DNA of 64,000 bases. Source: Sinobaca qinghaiensis (GTDB taxonomy: Bacteria; Bacillota; Bacilli; Bacillales; Marinococcaceae). The stretch spans positions 1-64,000 of the forward strand of contig NZ_RAPK01000010.1 of assembly GCF_003610495.1 (NCBI RefSeq), read 5' to 3'. Below the pieces are notes generated by a model that ran no database searches, was not told the DNA's origin, and saw only the letters and a program-made list of their open reading frames with translations. The stretch's first letter is position 1, and every line of letters begins with the position of its first letter. The position numbers and the translations under genes are program-made. This document shows, one piece after another, positions 62,871-64,000 of the stretch.

Positions 62871-63971
62871 ATGAAAAAACAAACAGCGTGGATGATCATG
62901 CGCCTGCTCCTTGTAATAGGAGCAGTAGCTGCTGTTCTTTGGGTAACAGCCTTTATTTTTTCTCTTACTTATCCATTTTGGATTGCTGCTTTTTTTGCCT
63001 GGATTCTAAAACCTTTGTCTACTTTCCTTCAGAAAAAACTGCACTTTCCCGCAGGTATAGCCGCTGTAACAACACTTATGTTCGGCATCGCCGTAATCGG
63101 CGGGATTATTACTGGGATTACCTTTCTTGTTATCGACCCTATTCAGCGTTTCGCGGAACGGGCTCCTGCTATTATGGAAGATGCTTTTTATCAAATTCAG
63201 GATTTTCTTGATACAACTATTCTGCCATTATGGCAGCAGGTCAGCGGAATAGCTGATGGCATTGGCGGTGCCGGAGGAGGCCTGCCGGAAGTTGGTGCGG
63301 AAATAGGAGCCGGTCTCAGCAGGCTGGCGCAGAGCGCCGGAGATGCTGCTGCCCAGCTTGCCTTAAGCATTCCTGCTTTTCTGGTGGCATTTTTGTTTGT
63401 GCTTATCGCGATATATTTCATAGGTAAAGACTGGGGACGAATGTCAGGCGGGATTCGAAAGGCACTGCCTGACCAGATCGTACTGAAAATGAAAGAATTT
63501 TATAAAGCGATGTGGGTCCGGGTCTTCGGCTATATTAAAGCCCAGCTTATCTTAATGTGTATTACAGGAGTTATCGTATTTATCGGCCTGCTTATTCTTC
63601 AGGTCGATAACGCTGTTCTGCTCGCTCTGATTATCGGACTGGCGGAATTTCTTCCCTATCTGGGAACGGGCACTATTCTTATCCCCTGGGGTGTTTTCCT
63701 TATTATTACCGGCAATCTCGGTCTTGGCCTTAGTTTAATCGTTTTGTACGTCATTATTCTTGTCGTCCGCCAGGCTGTAGAGCCTAAAGTGCTCTCATCG
63801 AGCATGAATCTTAATCCGATTGCTGTTCTTGTTTCTTTGTTTGCCGGACTTCAGCTTTTTGGCGCATTAGGATTTATTATAGGTCCTGTTATTCTCGTCA
63901 TTATTGTTATTTGTATCGATATAGGTGTCTTTAAGGCATTGAATCGTTTTATTAAAGAAGGATTTGTGTAA
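62871..63971 (+). CDS. ytvI: Sporulation membrane protein YtvI (AI-2E/PerM family)
   Basis: Polytopic membrane protein, 366 aa, of the AI-2E transporter (PerM) superfamily, with about eight hydrophobic segments. The central extracytoplasmic region (residues 85-165, GIGGAGGGLPEVGAEIGAGL in part) and LAEFLPYLGTGTILIPWG (in part) with AVEPKVLSSSMNLNP are typical of YtvI. It is annotated as a sporulation protein in Bacillus; the transported molecule is unknown. Complete within the window. Confidence 0.85.
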   Translation: MKKQTAWMIMRLLLVIGAVAAVLWVTAFIFSLTYPFWIAAFFAWILKPLSTFLQKKLHFPAGIAAVTTLMFGIAVIGGIITGITFLVIDPIQRFAERAPAIMEDAFYQIQDFLDTTILPLWQQVSGIADGIGGAGGGLPEVGAEIGAGLSRLAQSAGDAAAQLALSIPAFLVAFLFVLIAIYFIGKDWGRMSGGIRKALPDQIVLKMKEFYKAMWVRVFGYIKAQLILMCITGVIVFIGLLILQVDNAVLLALIIGLAEFLPYLGTGTILIPWGVFLIITGNLGLGLSLIVLYVIILVVRQAVEPKVLSSSMNLNPIAVLVSLFAGLQLFGALGFIIGPVILVIIVICIDIGVFKALNRFIKEGFV

Positions 63972-64000
63972 AAGAATTGTTTTTACAGGAACACAGAAGG

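Overview
The window reads as a chromosomal segment of a spore-forming, salt-adapted Bacillaceae bacterium (Bacillota), probably a halophilic or haloalkaliphilic genus near Alkalicoccus, Salsuginibacillus or Salibacterium. The genus is my inference. The reasons are a complete ectABC ectoine operon, many acidic proteins, a YuiF-type Na+/H+ antiporter, the sporulation-linked protein YtvI, sigma-A and sigma-B style promoters, PerR and TreR operators of Bacillus type, and gene order close to the B. subtilis yfhF-to-rrnD segment. I see no prophage, CRISPR array, transposase or tRNA gene.

Layout: (1) 1-620 holds the 5' end of a 16S rRNA gene on the minus strand with tandem rrn promoters. (2) 620-18300 follows the B. 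subtilis yfhF-recX-yfhH-yfhJ-yfhP-mutY-fabL-ntdP-ygaD-ygaE-hemL-bcp-perR-ygzB order. Inserted into it are a DarA-like c-di-AMP receptor paralogue, a 2-hydroxyacid dehydrogenase, an aminotransferase, a YwrD-type gamma-glutamyltransferase and an SDR. (3) 18600-21350 is ectABC with overlapping sigma-A and sigma-B-like promoters and a duplicated terminator. (4) 21400-31500 holds ald-adeR, a PurM-like protein, a 23S rRNA uracil methyltransferase plus AlkA pair, an AbgT transporter, a MATE pump and OsmC. (5) 31600-38250 is rich in stress genes: VLRF1/aeRF1-like, YtxH-like, two very small genes, a ferritin-like gene with a sigma-B-type promoter, MsrA/MsrB, a DJ-1/PfpI protein with a sigma-B-type promoter, RNase H1 and a small lipoprotein. 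(6) 38300-45150 has a solitary lysine/ornithine N-hydroxylase, an Na+/H+ antiporter, a TspO-like protein, a second MATE pump and a RocB-like peptidase. (7) 45200-50700 is the sulfate-assimilation and siroheme operon cysH-sat-cysC-sumT/hemD-sirB-sirC. (8) 51100-58700 has lplJ, mreBH, a membrane-anchored MsrAB and the trehalose operon treP-treA-treR with two TreR operators. (9) 58700-64000 has a stand-alone iron-sulfur PD-(D/E)XK nuclease, manA, a DUF6884-like protein, a nicotinamidase, an SDR and ytvI.

The genes fit a cell coping with salt, oxidants and nutrient shifts. Ectoine synthesis and sodium export handle osmolarity. PerR, Bcp, OsmC, three methionine sulfoxide reductase genes, a ferritin-like protein and DJ-1 handle oxidative damage. 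The cys/sir operon supplies reduced sulfur and siroheme. Ald/AdeR and TreR/TreP/TreA are local regulator-target pairs.

No large unknown system is obvious. The best leads are small: a 34-codon acidic gene behind a perfect palindrome (33167-33327), a promoter-to-terminator unit lacking a good ORF upstream of cysH (about 50745-50956), an AddB-like Fe-S nuclease alone (58770-59729), a DarA paralogue lacking part of the known ligand site, an orphan N-hydroxylase, and the duplicated terminators around a repeat element behind ectC. All functions are assigned by reading the sequence; no database search was run.
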